This document shows, piece by piece, positions 49,576 through 59,757 of a stretch of 64,000 nt of DNA. Source of the stretch: Coprinus comatus (lineage: Eukaryota > Basidiomycota > Agaricomycetes > Agaricales > Agaricaceae); assembly GCA_034638255.1 (NCBI GenBank), contig JAWPGT010000044.1:1-64000 (forward strand), given 5' to 3'. Under the pieces are notes generated by a model. It was not told where the DNA came from. It saw only the letters and a program-made list of their open reading frames with translations, and searched no databases. Positions within the stretch are counted from its first letter, which is position 1, and every line of letters begins with the position of its first letter. A program made the position numbers and the translations under genes.

Positions 49576-50246
49576 TGGATACCCTGAGAGAGAACTGTGT
49601 TCTACCTATTCTTGAAGTTTTACTAACGAAAACGCATTACTTCATTGTTATGCCGAGGTACTAGTCGAACCCTCGGAATTCCGACTGCCTTGGCAATATT
49701 CCTGTGAAGATCACATTTTATGCCGGATACTGAATTGGGGGAATTAGATTATAATCCTTTTGCCTATGATGTTGCGATACTAGGAGATGTCATATACGTT
49801 GCATATCAGGTGAGTTTATTTCTATGGAGAGAATATATTTTACGTGTTTACTCATGGTATGATATTAGCAAATATGTGTCAACCTCCCATTTCTCATTCC
49901 ATTATTTAGTGCAATGAGGACTAGGGATATTGAGAAACGTTTCACGGCAGACCAAGCACTCCACTTTTTCGAAATAGAGCTGGCAAAGATCCCCCCTGGC
50001 CAACTTGCCTTACCATTTATTCCGTGCTGCACCCTATATCGCATGTCTCTTGTTAGGGACTATCATTGGCGTCATTTACCAGCAGAATTTGCCCATATAT
50101 GGTCCCAGTACAGGGAACCACCAGTGACCCTGGCCACGTCTCTCTTTCGTTTGTTTTGCCGGAGGTTCCCATTTGGTTATAATATTGTTCATCAAGTTCG
50201 CCGTTTTTACCGTAATTTAGCTGAAGTATTCCATTCTATCATATAG
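49405..50246 (+). pseudogene. Decayed protein-kinase gene
   Basis: A first piece carries HVAIKLLPKDTDALKIYEFL with the VAIK lysine of a kinase N-lobe and LPILEVLLTKTHYFIVMPRY (hinge region). It is followed by a gap without the HRD loop, then DTELGELDYNPFAYDVAILG (late C-lobe) and, after a probable intron, EKRFTADQALHFFEIEL and a tail to the stop at 50,246. The catalytic and DFG segments are missing and frames do not join, so the gene is broken. A further decayed relative of its 3' part lies at 28.1-28.6 kb. Confidence 0.65.
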
Positions 50247-51793
50247 TTACTTAATGTTTATAGTGGATCAAATTCATCCAGAATTCATGTTTTATAACTG
50301 ACTACCTTGTGGACAAACCAAGCACAGCTACAAGTCTCCAGGCGCAGCCGCTCGTGGACCTCGACCCAACTTATCTCTCATCATTTCGACAATTTTCTGG
50401 CAATTAAAGTTATGCACTACCAGTACTACAACCGCCAACAACTATGAACGTTGTCACTATCAACCTGTTACCTAGAGATCAGCTTTCAAAAGTTTTTTCC
50501 TCCGTTGTTTCGCTTTTCACAGCCACCGGTAATGGCCAGGAAAAGTTCACGTGTGCGAATCGAATCAATGATTCACTGTTGGAACCCTACTCTTTTTCAT
50601 GAGGTTATCTCAGAATTTCCTATCGAAATCGAGACTTGTCTTTGAATTTTCAATGTTCGATCGCCATCCCAGTTATATATGAGTGAGATGAGTTTGAAAG
50701 GCGTTAATTCATTGAACCCCCACCATCCACTTCTCGCAATCTATACCTAGATCATCACTCTGTGCTCAATGTTTCAAGTTTTCAACACTATCTACTTTAC
50801 TGTTCGCAATCGGAAATGACAATTGACGCGGGCAGTGGATCTAAGCGCCTGCATTTTTTGCTGTAGTTGTACTAACTGCCAACAATCCCCTACTATTCTG
50901 ACACTGTTTAATAGCCGGGAACAAGGTTTAGGGCTCTTAAAAAGATCCCAACCCTCAGTATACGTTAGTGATGCACCAGAGCTGGAGGAAATGGGAAGGA
51001 CTACAGGTGGAGTTCAACGTCGGAGACCGTTGAAGAACTGGCACCATCATCACCACCGCCAAATAAAACAAGGGACCGCATGATAGCCTCAGGTAGTAGC
51101 GTTTGCTCAGTCTTACCATCAAATATCCCAAAGTTCCCTAGAGGCTGGAATTCATCATTCTGTCATTTGAACCTTTTTGTCAATCAAAGTTAATTAGAGA
51201 AGACTTGGGCTTGGCCAACAGAATTATGATACATATGGTCTTTTCAGTGGTTCTTATCTGTGTCGGGTAGTGCGTACTACTATGTATAGGATCTTCGTGT
51301 AAATCTAGTTACTAAGTTCGTTGCTACCAATTCCAATATTCAAGAAGTGGAAACGTTTGACTCTTCGGAGTCTTGACTGAGGTAACTCTAAGTTGTGGAC
51401 CGTAACATGCATTCCTGGCATGAAAGAGATCGCTGCACATCAATTAACAAGTTTTATGAACACTTCAGGAATGGTCACCCCTCTCGTGACTTGAAGGAGA
51501 TGTCGCACATGGGTATCATTAGACAACCATCAATCTTCGTAGCGAAATGTTCACAAGTCGTCCTCCCGTAACCGGCAATCTCATGATGAAACACATTCAA
51601 AGATTCGAAGTCGAATATAAGTTGTTAGAAACCAACGGGATACTTTTACATCTCCTTTTCTTCGTTTCTTCTTTACCTTCAGGAAGGTTCAGGCTTCGGC
51701 TTTTTTTTTTTTTTTCAAAACAAACTTTCTTGTAGCGCTTTTCATCTCTTTCAATCTTTTTTTTTTTTTTATTATCATTCTAGTTACTTCACG
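50247..51793. other. Intergenic region
   Basis: About 1.5 kb with no supported gene. Open frames here (for example 50,823-51,083, with a short His run) have no motif or splice context. Long T-runs at about 51,700-51,716 and 51,758-51,769 precede the next start codon. Confidence 0.45.
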
Positions 51794-53048
51794 ATGCAGT
51801 TCTTTGAAAAACTCCTTCCCTTGGTTTTAATCGCAGCTTCTTCCTCCACTTCTATCGTTAAAGCTATTCCTGTCCAGCAACGAACCTTATTAAACGATGT
51901 TCTCATCTTCGATGCACCAGCATTCCCTGATCCAACCAATTCCAAAAATACCCTCGTACAACTCCAGGGATTTGTTTCTCTGAGATCGATCGATTTGTCT
52001 CCTATCACTTCAACTGTCGAAAAAGCAATAACGGCTTTGGGAATTAATATCGGTGATAGTTTGACAACTATTCAAGATAGGATTTCACTTCTCGGCGCTA
52101 TTGGAGTTTCTGGATCGGATTTGACAGTTAACGTTGATGGATGTAGTCAAAATGTTGAACTTCCACCGACATCTGGACTACCTGACCTTGGGTTGACACT
52201 TGCGAATGTTTCTGCTGGAGCTTGTGGTAGTGGGAAGGAGTTCAATGCCAAGGTCGAAACCTCGTTCCTCGACAATAGGAATTTCGAGGCCAAGATCTTC
52301 AATTCGCCTGATTCGGGCTTTGGTGTTATATCAGGTACGTTAAGGGATTCCCTCCTCTCTCTCTCGCCCACTATGTGCATGAATATCTAAATATCAACAA
52401 TAGATATTGACGATACTGTCAAGATTTCCAACGTATTGGATAAAATTGCACTAGTAAAATCTACGCTCATCGACGATCCTAAACCTGTCTCTGGAATGCC
52501 AGACCTTTACGCTTCATTATCCCGTTCATTGGATCAACCCCAGTTCATTTACGTTTCGGGATCACCTTTCCAACTTTATCCCTTCTTGCGAGATTTTATC
52601 AGTACAACATATTCTGCTTCTAATGGTCCTATTTTCCTGCAAAATTTGACATTGGCGGATATACCCGGAGTTGTTGATTTTCTCACTAATGGGAATGTGA
52701 AGGAGTATAAGGTTGAGATGATTGATAGGATCAAAGGAATGTATCCTAATAAAAAGTTCCTTTGTGTTGGTGATTCTACACAAACTGACCCAGAGGTTTA
52801 TGCTGAGGCGTAAGTTTTTTCAAGATCTTACCAAGAAACATTGTTAACAATTCTTTTGGCTGTTCAGTTTCAGGAAATACGGAAATGCGATCTCATGTGC
52901 TTGGATTCGTCGGGTAGAAGGAGCAGATAATTCCGATGAACGATTCAAGACAGCCTTCCAGGGTGTACCTGAAAATAGGTTCAGAATCTTTGACGATGCT
53001 GACATCCCTTCTCTCGGGGACATCGATATTGCTGGAGGACAGTGTTAG
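51794..53048 (+). CDS. Secreted protein with App1-like phosphatidate phosphatase catalytic domain (DUF2183)
   Basis: The App1 family is a HAD-type phosphatidate phosphatase with a DxDxT motif. ATG 51,794 gives MQFFEKLLPLVLIAASSSTS followed by IVKAIP, a probable signal peptide. A first half without recognised homology (LQGFVSLRSIDLSPITS ... CSQNVELPP ... AGACGSGKEF) is followed, across an intron at about 52,336-52,403, by SDIDDTVKISNVLDK, which holds the DxDxT nucleophile. Then come GMPDLYASLSRSL, FIYVSGSPFQLYPFLRDFI, GPIFLQNLTLADIPG, KVEMIDRIKGMYPNKKFLCV and GDSTQTDPEVYAEAFRKYG, the expected HAD motifs. A second intron (about 52,810-52,867) precedes WIRRVEGAD and a stop at 53,046-53,048. The frame is intact, roughly 375 residues. 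Substrate in the secretory route is inferred only. Confidence 0.85.
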
Positions 53049-53224
53049 GAGGGGGTTTGATATATGCGGAGTCTGCATTGTGTATTGTAGTAAAATTTTC
53101 TTGTTAATGTAACGAATACGGTTGAGATGTTCTTCAAAGTTCACTGTATGCAACAGTGTTGGATTATCACGTTCCAGCTACAACGGTTTCGTGATGTATA
53201 TAAACTAGTATATTCGGGTAAGCC

Positions 53225-53817
53225 TTAGATGACGTTGTGGTCCCTGAGAACTTGATCCGCATGCTCCTTTGCCTCCTCGGAAACCGTAGGGTCTAATAAA
53301 CAGTTGACACTCAGTTGTCTCCTCAGCAAGATGTTTACTCACTTGTAATGGTCGCCTTGTATCCACGCAAAACATTACCAGCATCCTTGCCGTCGATGGT
53401 CTCGACTGTGCCTTCATTGCCGGAGCTACGCTTGTAATCATATGCTCCTTCTACAAAATCGCGCGCAAGCTCCTTTGCCTCGCCCAAGTTCCCGGCCTTA
53501 TTGACTTCGCCCTTGTAATCCTCTAGTATTAAAAATAATCCCAATAAGCATTGAGTCATACACGATCTACTAATGCCACTAACCTAAACCAGAATCCTTT
53601 TCATCATTGCTGCGAGGGGTGAATTCTGTATCTGTACCCAACTCCTGGAGGCGTTCAGCAGCTCTCTCTTTCCCCTCTTCAGAAATATTGGGGTTACGAA
53701 CTGCGGCTTTGAGACCGGCAGCAACACGGGTTTGATTTTTCTCTTCTAAACAAACTTGTTAGCTTTTCCGCGACACAAAATTATCTTGGAGGCCTTTAGT
53801 AACTCACGGTGGGACAT
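53225..53817 (-). CDS. Conidiation-specific protein 6 (CON-6) family protein
   Basis: CON-6 proteins are small, hydrophilic proteins with short repeats, induced in spores or stress; their biochemical role is unknown. ATG 53,817 gives MSHQEKNQTRVAAGLKAAVR with the intron after the first ten coding bases. The CON-6 repeat appears first as VAAGLKAAVRNPNISEEGKE followed by RAAERLQELG. After a linker with YKGEVNKAGNLGEAKEL, the last exon carries a second repeat, NPTVSEEAKEHADQVL, ending at TAA 53,225. Three introns are visible (about 53,752-53,807, 53,526-53,585, 53,291-53,342) and the frame is intact. It is divergent from a paralogue at 54,825. Confidence 0.85.
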
Positions 53818-54824
53818 ACTTGTTACTTCTGGTGCTTAAGATGAGTATTACGTTGCTTGTGTGTTTCAGTTTTGTCGTTCTGTTCAGATTTAAAGTCCTT
53901 AAATATATTTTCAGGGGTTACGCCGAGAGCGGCCAGCCAAAAGTCATGATGCAGTAGATGACGATGTGAAAGCTCCAACCTGCTTCTTCGTTCTCTCCAA
54001 GTTATCTGTTGTGTCCAATTAACTTTAAAGTTACATAATAACCCCACAAACTCAAAGAATAGAGACTTTTTTGCCTTTCATTTTTTTAAAAAGAAGAATG
54101 GACTTCCATTCATCAGGCCCCGCTGTGAAGCGCCCTTATTTATGGCAGTTGTAATGTATTTTAGGTTTATTTCTATTGGCTCGGACTCCGTGGTCACTCA
54201 AATTTTTTTTTTTTGCTTTTACCACCCTCTCCACTGTAATGGGGTGTAATATATATATTATCTAGCGAGGAATGGATAGGAAAATGGGGTTGAATGTAGT
54301 TCGTGATGCCGTTCTAAATTGGTACGTTTGATGTGTGAGCAAATTGTATTAGTATTTTTATTTTTTTGTATTTTATGATTAAAGGATATTTTAATATAAA
54401 GAATAGAGGGAGTAAAGAAAGAAATCTTTTGCTCGAGCTTTAGTAGTGGACCCAAAGTGGACCCCTACCTTTCTTTCTTTCTTTTTCTAAACATAAACCT
54501 GGATACACTTGGTGCTTTATGCACATGTATTTACCAAGGAAATCCTTTCTAGTAAACGCCACATTCAACGAAGTTTCTACAAGCTAGCCTTGTCCTAGTA
54601 TTGGTCGAGTATTAATAACACAACTCCTTTACTAAAGTAGTCATGTTTCTGCGTCATCGACGGCAATTCAGACACAGACTTACGCAACATAGTACCCCAC
54701 ATGACGTAGTGGTTCAGAAAGAGTGATCGGATAGTGTGTATATTAATGTTCGTGGTACAAAACACACTGAATCTGCACTGAACCATCATCACCGTTTCGA
54801 ATTCCAAATTACCCCCGCTCAAGA
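53818..54824. promoter_or_regulatory. Divergent intergenic region between two CON-6 genes
   Basis: About 1 kb between the outward-facing starts of the two paralogues. It has T-runs (about 54,203-54,213) and AT-rich stretches (about 54,250-54,262, 54,350-54,400). No coding exon was recognised. Confidence 0.4.
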
Positions 54825-55522
54825 ATGTCGGATGGTATGTTTGTTTTTTTTTTTCTGTGATTGACAAGGGTTTCATTATCTCACATGATATTCTATGGCA
54901 GCAAAGAACCCAGAAAGAATTGCTGCTGGATTGAAGGCGACCATCCACAACCCACGAACTTCTGAGGACGCCAAAAGCAAAGCGGCTCAACGCCTTGACG
55001 AGATGGTGTTCAAATTGAAGAACAAGGATCAACTCATAAAGCGGAGAAGAAGACAGGTATGACTGGGGAATTCAAGCGGGGAAATTACACAGCTGTTGAC
55101 TTAACAGACAATGTGGATGAAGCAGATGTCGGTAAGTTGTCCTTATTTAAATTGGTACACAGTTCAACCTTAAAAACTTCGCTATAGATACGAGAGTCAA
55201 CGTAGGCTTAGATGAGGGAGAACATAGGTTGGAAAGGGTGGATTACTCGGGGATGCAGGCAGAAAACTATGTTGATGACGACGATCCAGAGACATTTGAC
55301 AACATTGGTCGGTCAGCGGGCGCAGATGGGGGACAGCCAGGTGAACAAAGAAGTATGGGAGGTTATCGCGCCACTTTGAAGAGTATGTGACGTAGCATTC
55401 ATTCGTTTTTGAAAAAGCCGGATTGTCTAATAAAATTTGCAGATCCTCGTGTCTCGAAACAGGCAAAGCAACACGCCCAGGAAGTTTTGGAGGAAAACGA
55501 TCAACCCTTGTCTACTCGTTGA
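54825..55522 (+). CDS. CON-6 family protein, second paralogue (apparent one-base deletion)
   Basis: ATG 54,825 (MSD) is followed by an intron to about 54,900, then AKNPERIAAGLKATIHNPRT and SEDAKSKAAQRLDE, a clear CON-6 repeat. At 55,001-55,006 (GAGATGGTG) one base seems to be missing: the downstream frame continues GVQIEEQGSTHKAEKKTGMT and EFKRGNYTAVDLTDNVDEAD. A long acidic stretch (VDDDDPETFDNIG) follows, and the last exon holds a second repeat, NPRVSKQAKQHAQEVLEEND, before TGA at 55,520-55,522. The acidic middle is longer than in the neighbour at 53.2-53.8 kb. An alternative is an earlier end at 55,060. Confidence 0.75.
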
Positions 55523-56033
55523 TGTATTAGTGTATGCAGGCGTATGCTTGAAGTCAAGTAGTGATTCCCAATCACTGTACCAATCTGCATTTTTGTCAAA
55601 CTGAGAAGTGCCATCGATTTGTCTTCAACTGCCAATTGCATTGAAGGCTCGTTTCGTATGAGCATATTGTTTACGAAGTATCTGTTTGGTGATACGAGTG
55701 TTGAATCCTGGGTCGATGGGCAGCGAAGTAGCCTCGATGGAGGACAAAGTACATAGTATAAATTATGTACGCACCTGTTAACTTGGTGTTAAGGACTTAC
55801 AGTAATGTCAGTAATGTGCTGGCCACTGAAGCGCTGATGATTTTGATGAATATTCCCACGCCAGTTTGTCCCTAATTTAAAATATTTACCCTAAACCCGA
55901 AGATATTCCGTGCTGTGACAGATTCCTGATACCTCCTGACACATTCTACTGATACGGAGAGAGTGAACAACCGTATGATCATACTTAGTACTCAGGTTCA
56001 ACACGGCTTTTCTTCGACCATCCAAGATTCTCG
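55523..56033. other. Intergenic region
   Basis: About 510 bp between the CON-6 and DUF6534 genes. Nothing recognisable was seen. Confidence 0.45.
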
Positions 56034-57634
56034 ATGCCTGACGTCGTGTATGGGTACCCTACCATGACAAATGAGCAAATAATTCGGTACGTTCAACTCC
56101 CAAATCCCAATTTCTTTATATCTAACCTCTATACCCTTTCATTAGTGAACAGCTTGGGCCTCTCGTGAGAACCTCAAATTGTATACCGTATTTCCTTTTG
56201 GATTATTAAGAAGTGAATAGATATTCGGCTATATCCTCAATATCGGTTTATGTGGGATTCTCATAACACAATATTGTGAGTATCCGTAATTCCAATCCTT
56301 TTTTCTTCTTAAATCCCTGACACGAAACTCTAGACACGTACAATATTGCATTTCCGAATGATAGGTTGGCTACAAGGATATTGATCCATGCTGTCTTTCT
56401 TCTAGAATTCGTGCAATCCGTTTTGATAATGCATGATGTGTACATCACCTATGTTGCTGGTTTCGGGAATTTTGATAGTGTCTATCAGAAGGAGAGCTAC
56501 TATTGGTTTGCTATACCGATTTTCACTGGTATAAGTGAGTTGCTATATCATCTTCTCTACATTATGATACTACAAGTTGACCATAAACTGATCTCGTGGG
56601 GATTATTGGCAGTTGCTTGCTTGGTACAGATATCGTTCGCCTATAGGGTTTATTCTCTATCAGGTTCAAAACTCTTATTCTGGATTATTGTTTTGGTAAG
56701 TGGTTTATGAATCTCACAAATTCTTGGCCCCTTACAAACAGGAATCATTCCGATTTCAGCTTGCTATTCTTCAATTAGGATTTTCGATCACATCTGGTGT
56801 CAAAGCATTTAAAGCTATGGCGGACGCATCAACTTTAGTCTCGAATTATAAAGAATATATCGTTGGCAATACAACAAATATCGTTAGTACCCAAATATTT
56901 CAAGAGCTGGAGAAAACTGATTTTTTGAGTGTTTTTTTTTAACATAGCTATGGGCTCTTACAAGTATGGCTTGCGATATGACAATATCAATCTCCATGTC
57001 GAATTTGGTACGTCTAATGTTTGTTCACTCTGAACGTTACAACTTCTGACAAGTGATCAATATATGTATATAGCTTTCTCGATTTGATTCCACCTTCAAA
57101 TCTACAAAAATCCTAATAAGAAAAGTTGTTCGAATGACAATGGAAACGGGAAGCATTACAGGTAAGAAGAAGGTTTTGAAAGAATATTCAAAATTCCGAG
57201 CTGAACGTTCATATATGTGTATAGCTGCTGCTGCACTAATGTATCTCATCCTAGTCATATGTGGTCCAGTGATAGGTGTCATTGGATCCTATCATATCAT
57301 GGTTGCAGCAATTATGAGTAAACTCTATTCCAACTCCCTGCTCGTGGTTTTCAACAGCCGTGCAACAATTACTGGAAATAGGGATACAGATATGGCTACG
57401 TCCGATTTTATGTTAAATACGGAAGCATCACGAGCGATAAGATTAGCTTTTCGAACTCAAACTCGAAGAGCAGTACTAGAGGGTGGTGAGGCTGAATCTG
57501 ATATGGAGGGGTTGGGTGGAAGGGGAATTGACTTTACTGAAAATTCGCAAATTCCGGAGCATCCTTCAGCAACATTACCTTCCCATAACCCAAGTATAAA
57601 CCCTGGAGCTCATGGGTTTATTTTTGTTAGATGA
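56034..57634 (+). CDS. DUF6534 multi-spanning membrane protein
   Basis: DUF6534 proteins are seven-helix membrane proteins expanded in Agaricomycetes; their function is unknown. ATG 56,034 opens MPDVVYGYPTMTNEQIIR. Successive exons give IFGYILNIGLCGILITQYYT, AFPNDRLATRILIHAVFLLE, VQSVLIMHDVYITYVAGFGN, WFAIPIFTGI, ISFAYRVYSLSG, LFWIIVL, LAILQLGFSITSGVKAF, a LWALTSMACDMTISISMSN helix and LMYLILVICGPVIGVIGSYH, then the family signature LYSNSLLVVFNSRA near the C-terminus and a polar tail. About eight introns join in frame with GT...AG ends. It is a plasma- or endomembrane protein by inference only. Confidence 0.85.
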
Positions 57635-57718
57635 AGATAGTTTTCTTTTGGATGAATATTGAAGTATAATTATCTATATATTGTAACATTTAATGCTACT
57701 ATGTTCGCTTTGCACTAT

Positions 57719-59351
57719 TTAAATTGACTTCGCCCAATTTTCAATAGCTGACCAAGTATCCTCTATCGCCTTTCTATCCCACCAACTCGGGTTCATTATC
57801 AGAACATCATGAACGCCATCTGGTACGACATGCAAACTAACATCTACTCCATCTTTCTTCATAGCCACAAACAAACTCCTCACTTCACGTACCAACCTTT
57901 CTGCGTCACCAAGAACAACGAGCGATTTCGGGAAATCACCAAAAAGTTTTGGGAATCGAGATGATTCTTTATATTGAGATGTCACCCAGTTCTCTGCATC
58001 ACGAGCGAGTTCGAGAGGTATATGGGAATGGAAATGTGAAGCATGGGTACCTTCAGGATCTTGAATCACGTCATGACCCCAGCGTTTCAAAACGAATGGT
58101 GAACAAGGAGAAACGTATTCCGAATGAACAACTTCCATGAGGCGAATTTCATCTTCTAAGGTATCTGGTCCTTCATTTCGTTTGAATCCAAGGAAAGTTC
58201 GGTGTAATAGGGCCCGTGGTTCAGGTGTATCAACTAGATAATCGGTATTTGCGTTCGGTCGGGGTATGTATGAAGAAAGTGTTTCTGGTAGGGCATGAGA
58301 AGTGTCGCAAGAAGGCTTATAAATATATTAGCATATTTATAATAGGAAAAATATATTCACGATAAGTTAGGCTTACAGAAAGGAGAATTAAACCATGCGG
58401 CAGGGGTAAATGTCCCTCATCACGTATCCAACGAGCCAATGAGAGCACAAGATTCCCTCCTGAACTATCACCAATCAAAACTATCTTGCACTTTCGTTGT
58501 TTGAAGCCATAATGATGTACGACGTGTGCGTATACAGCAGCAGCATCTTGAACAACAGCAGGGAAAGGAGCGACTTGAAGTAATCTGTATTCTACAGAAT
58601 AGACCTCGTGTAGTATCCCATTCTATACATGCTTTTTTTTTTAGTTACGTGAACTGGTACCTGTCAAAGGAATTATCCACCTTTATTAATCCTCTGGGGA
58701 TCCGAGATGTCCTGGATGTCTCGTGTGCTGACATATGACAATAACCACCGCCATGCATGTATATCCCCACAAGCGGTACTTCCCCATCTTCCAAGTCTAG
58801 GTCAATGCTAGATTTAGCATAGGGAGAGTTTGGGCTAGAAATTTGGTCCGGATTGGAGTTGGGGGATGGTAAACTTGAAGATGGACGCGAAGTAACGTGG
58901 CACATGTTTTCCATACTGAGGTTGACTGTTGCTTTGGTCTTTTTTACGATATTAGGTTCCTCTAGTGGCCAGATATAGCATCCAACTTGTTTAAACTCTA
59001 CATCCCCTTGAACTATTCCTGTTCTCATTGCTATAGGCAAAGGATCCACCCAAATAAACCTGGTTTCTTTCAAACTTGAAGGATCAGGAGCAACACTAGG
59101 ATCTCGAGTACACCAGCAACTTCTGTGATCTTGAAGATACGCCGCGTGAAATTTACATTGATTATTTGTTTTAGTGACCAAGAAGGACGAGGACGATATC
59201 GACGAGGTAGAACAGCATACGCAGTTACCCAGAATGGAACCAAGGCTAGCGTAGTGAATAGCCTTTGAAAGACATACAAAGCTTTCCAAGGCTCCTTTGT
59301 ATAAGGTAGTTGGTCGTAGTGTGGATAATGAGGATTTTTATCGTATAACAT
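57719..59351 (-). CDS. Alpha/beta hydrolase (hormone-sensitive-lipase-type esterase)
   Basis: The start is taken as ATG 59,351 (MLYDKNPHYPHYDQL); the frame further upstream opens only with GTG. An N-terminal hydrophobic helix (LFTTLALVPFWVTAYAVLP) suggests membrane attachment. The oxyanion-hole motif GIYMHGGGYCHMS lies at about 58,740. After an intron (about 58,608-58,676) comes VAPFPAVVQDAAAVYAHVV and the nucleophile elbow LIGDSSGGNLVLSLARW. The last exon has LVVLGDAERLVREV (acid) and VPDGVHDVLIMNPSWW (histidine), ending at 57,719. The intron near 59,072-59,118 is short (about 46 bp). All residues of the Ser-Asp-His triad are present. Substrate unknown; related fungal enzymes are carboxylesterases. 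Confidence 0.8.
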
Positions 59352-59757
59352 CAACGAAAAGAGAATTGTGAGAGTCCAGAACGCAGCTTGCTTGAAGAAA
59401 CAGCCATCTATGACGTCACTGGGCACTTACCTTATAAATAAGTCTCGGAGATACCACGTAGTATTGGAGTCGTTACGAGATCCAATTGATAGACCAGAAT
59501 ATTCGAGGAACAGTCTTAAACCATGTGTTACAGTAGTGTTACAGTGGTTGACTGATGAAAATTTGTTGATAGTTAAACTTTGCCTTTAAGAGTCACTGGC
59601 ACAATGTCGTTGACCTGTCTGATGTGAATGGTTCTGGTCAAACCTTGCTTTGTGCTGAGAAAAATATTATTTACACTTGAAAACTATTCATTTAACATAA
59701 TCATAATGTAAAACACCTCCGTGATAGCCTCTCTCTGCAATACAGATTGGACTTGAC
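59352..59757. other. Intergenic region
   Basis: About 400 bp between the hydrolase start and the CRN-like gene 3' end. No gene or repeat was recognised. Confidence 0.45.

Noticed and set aside
59352..59426. Extended start of the alpha/beta hydrolase
   Set aside because: That frame begins with GTG; the first ATG is at 59,351.
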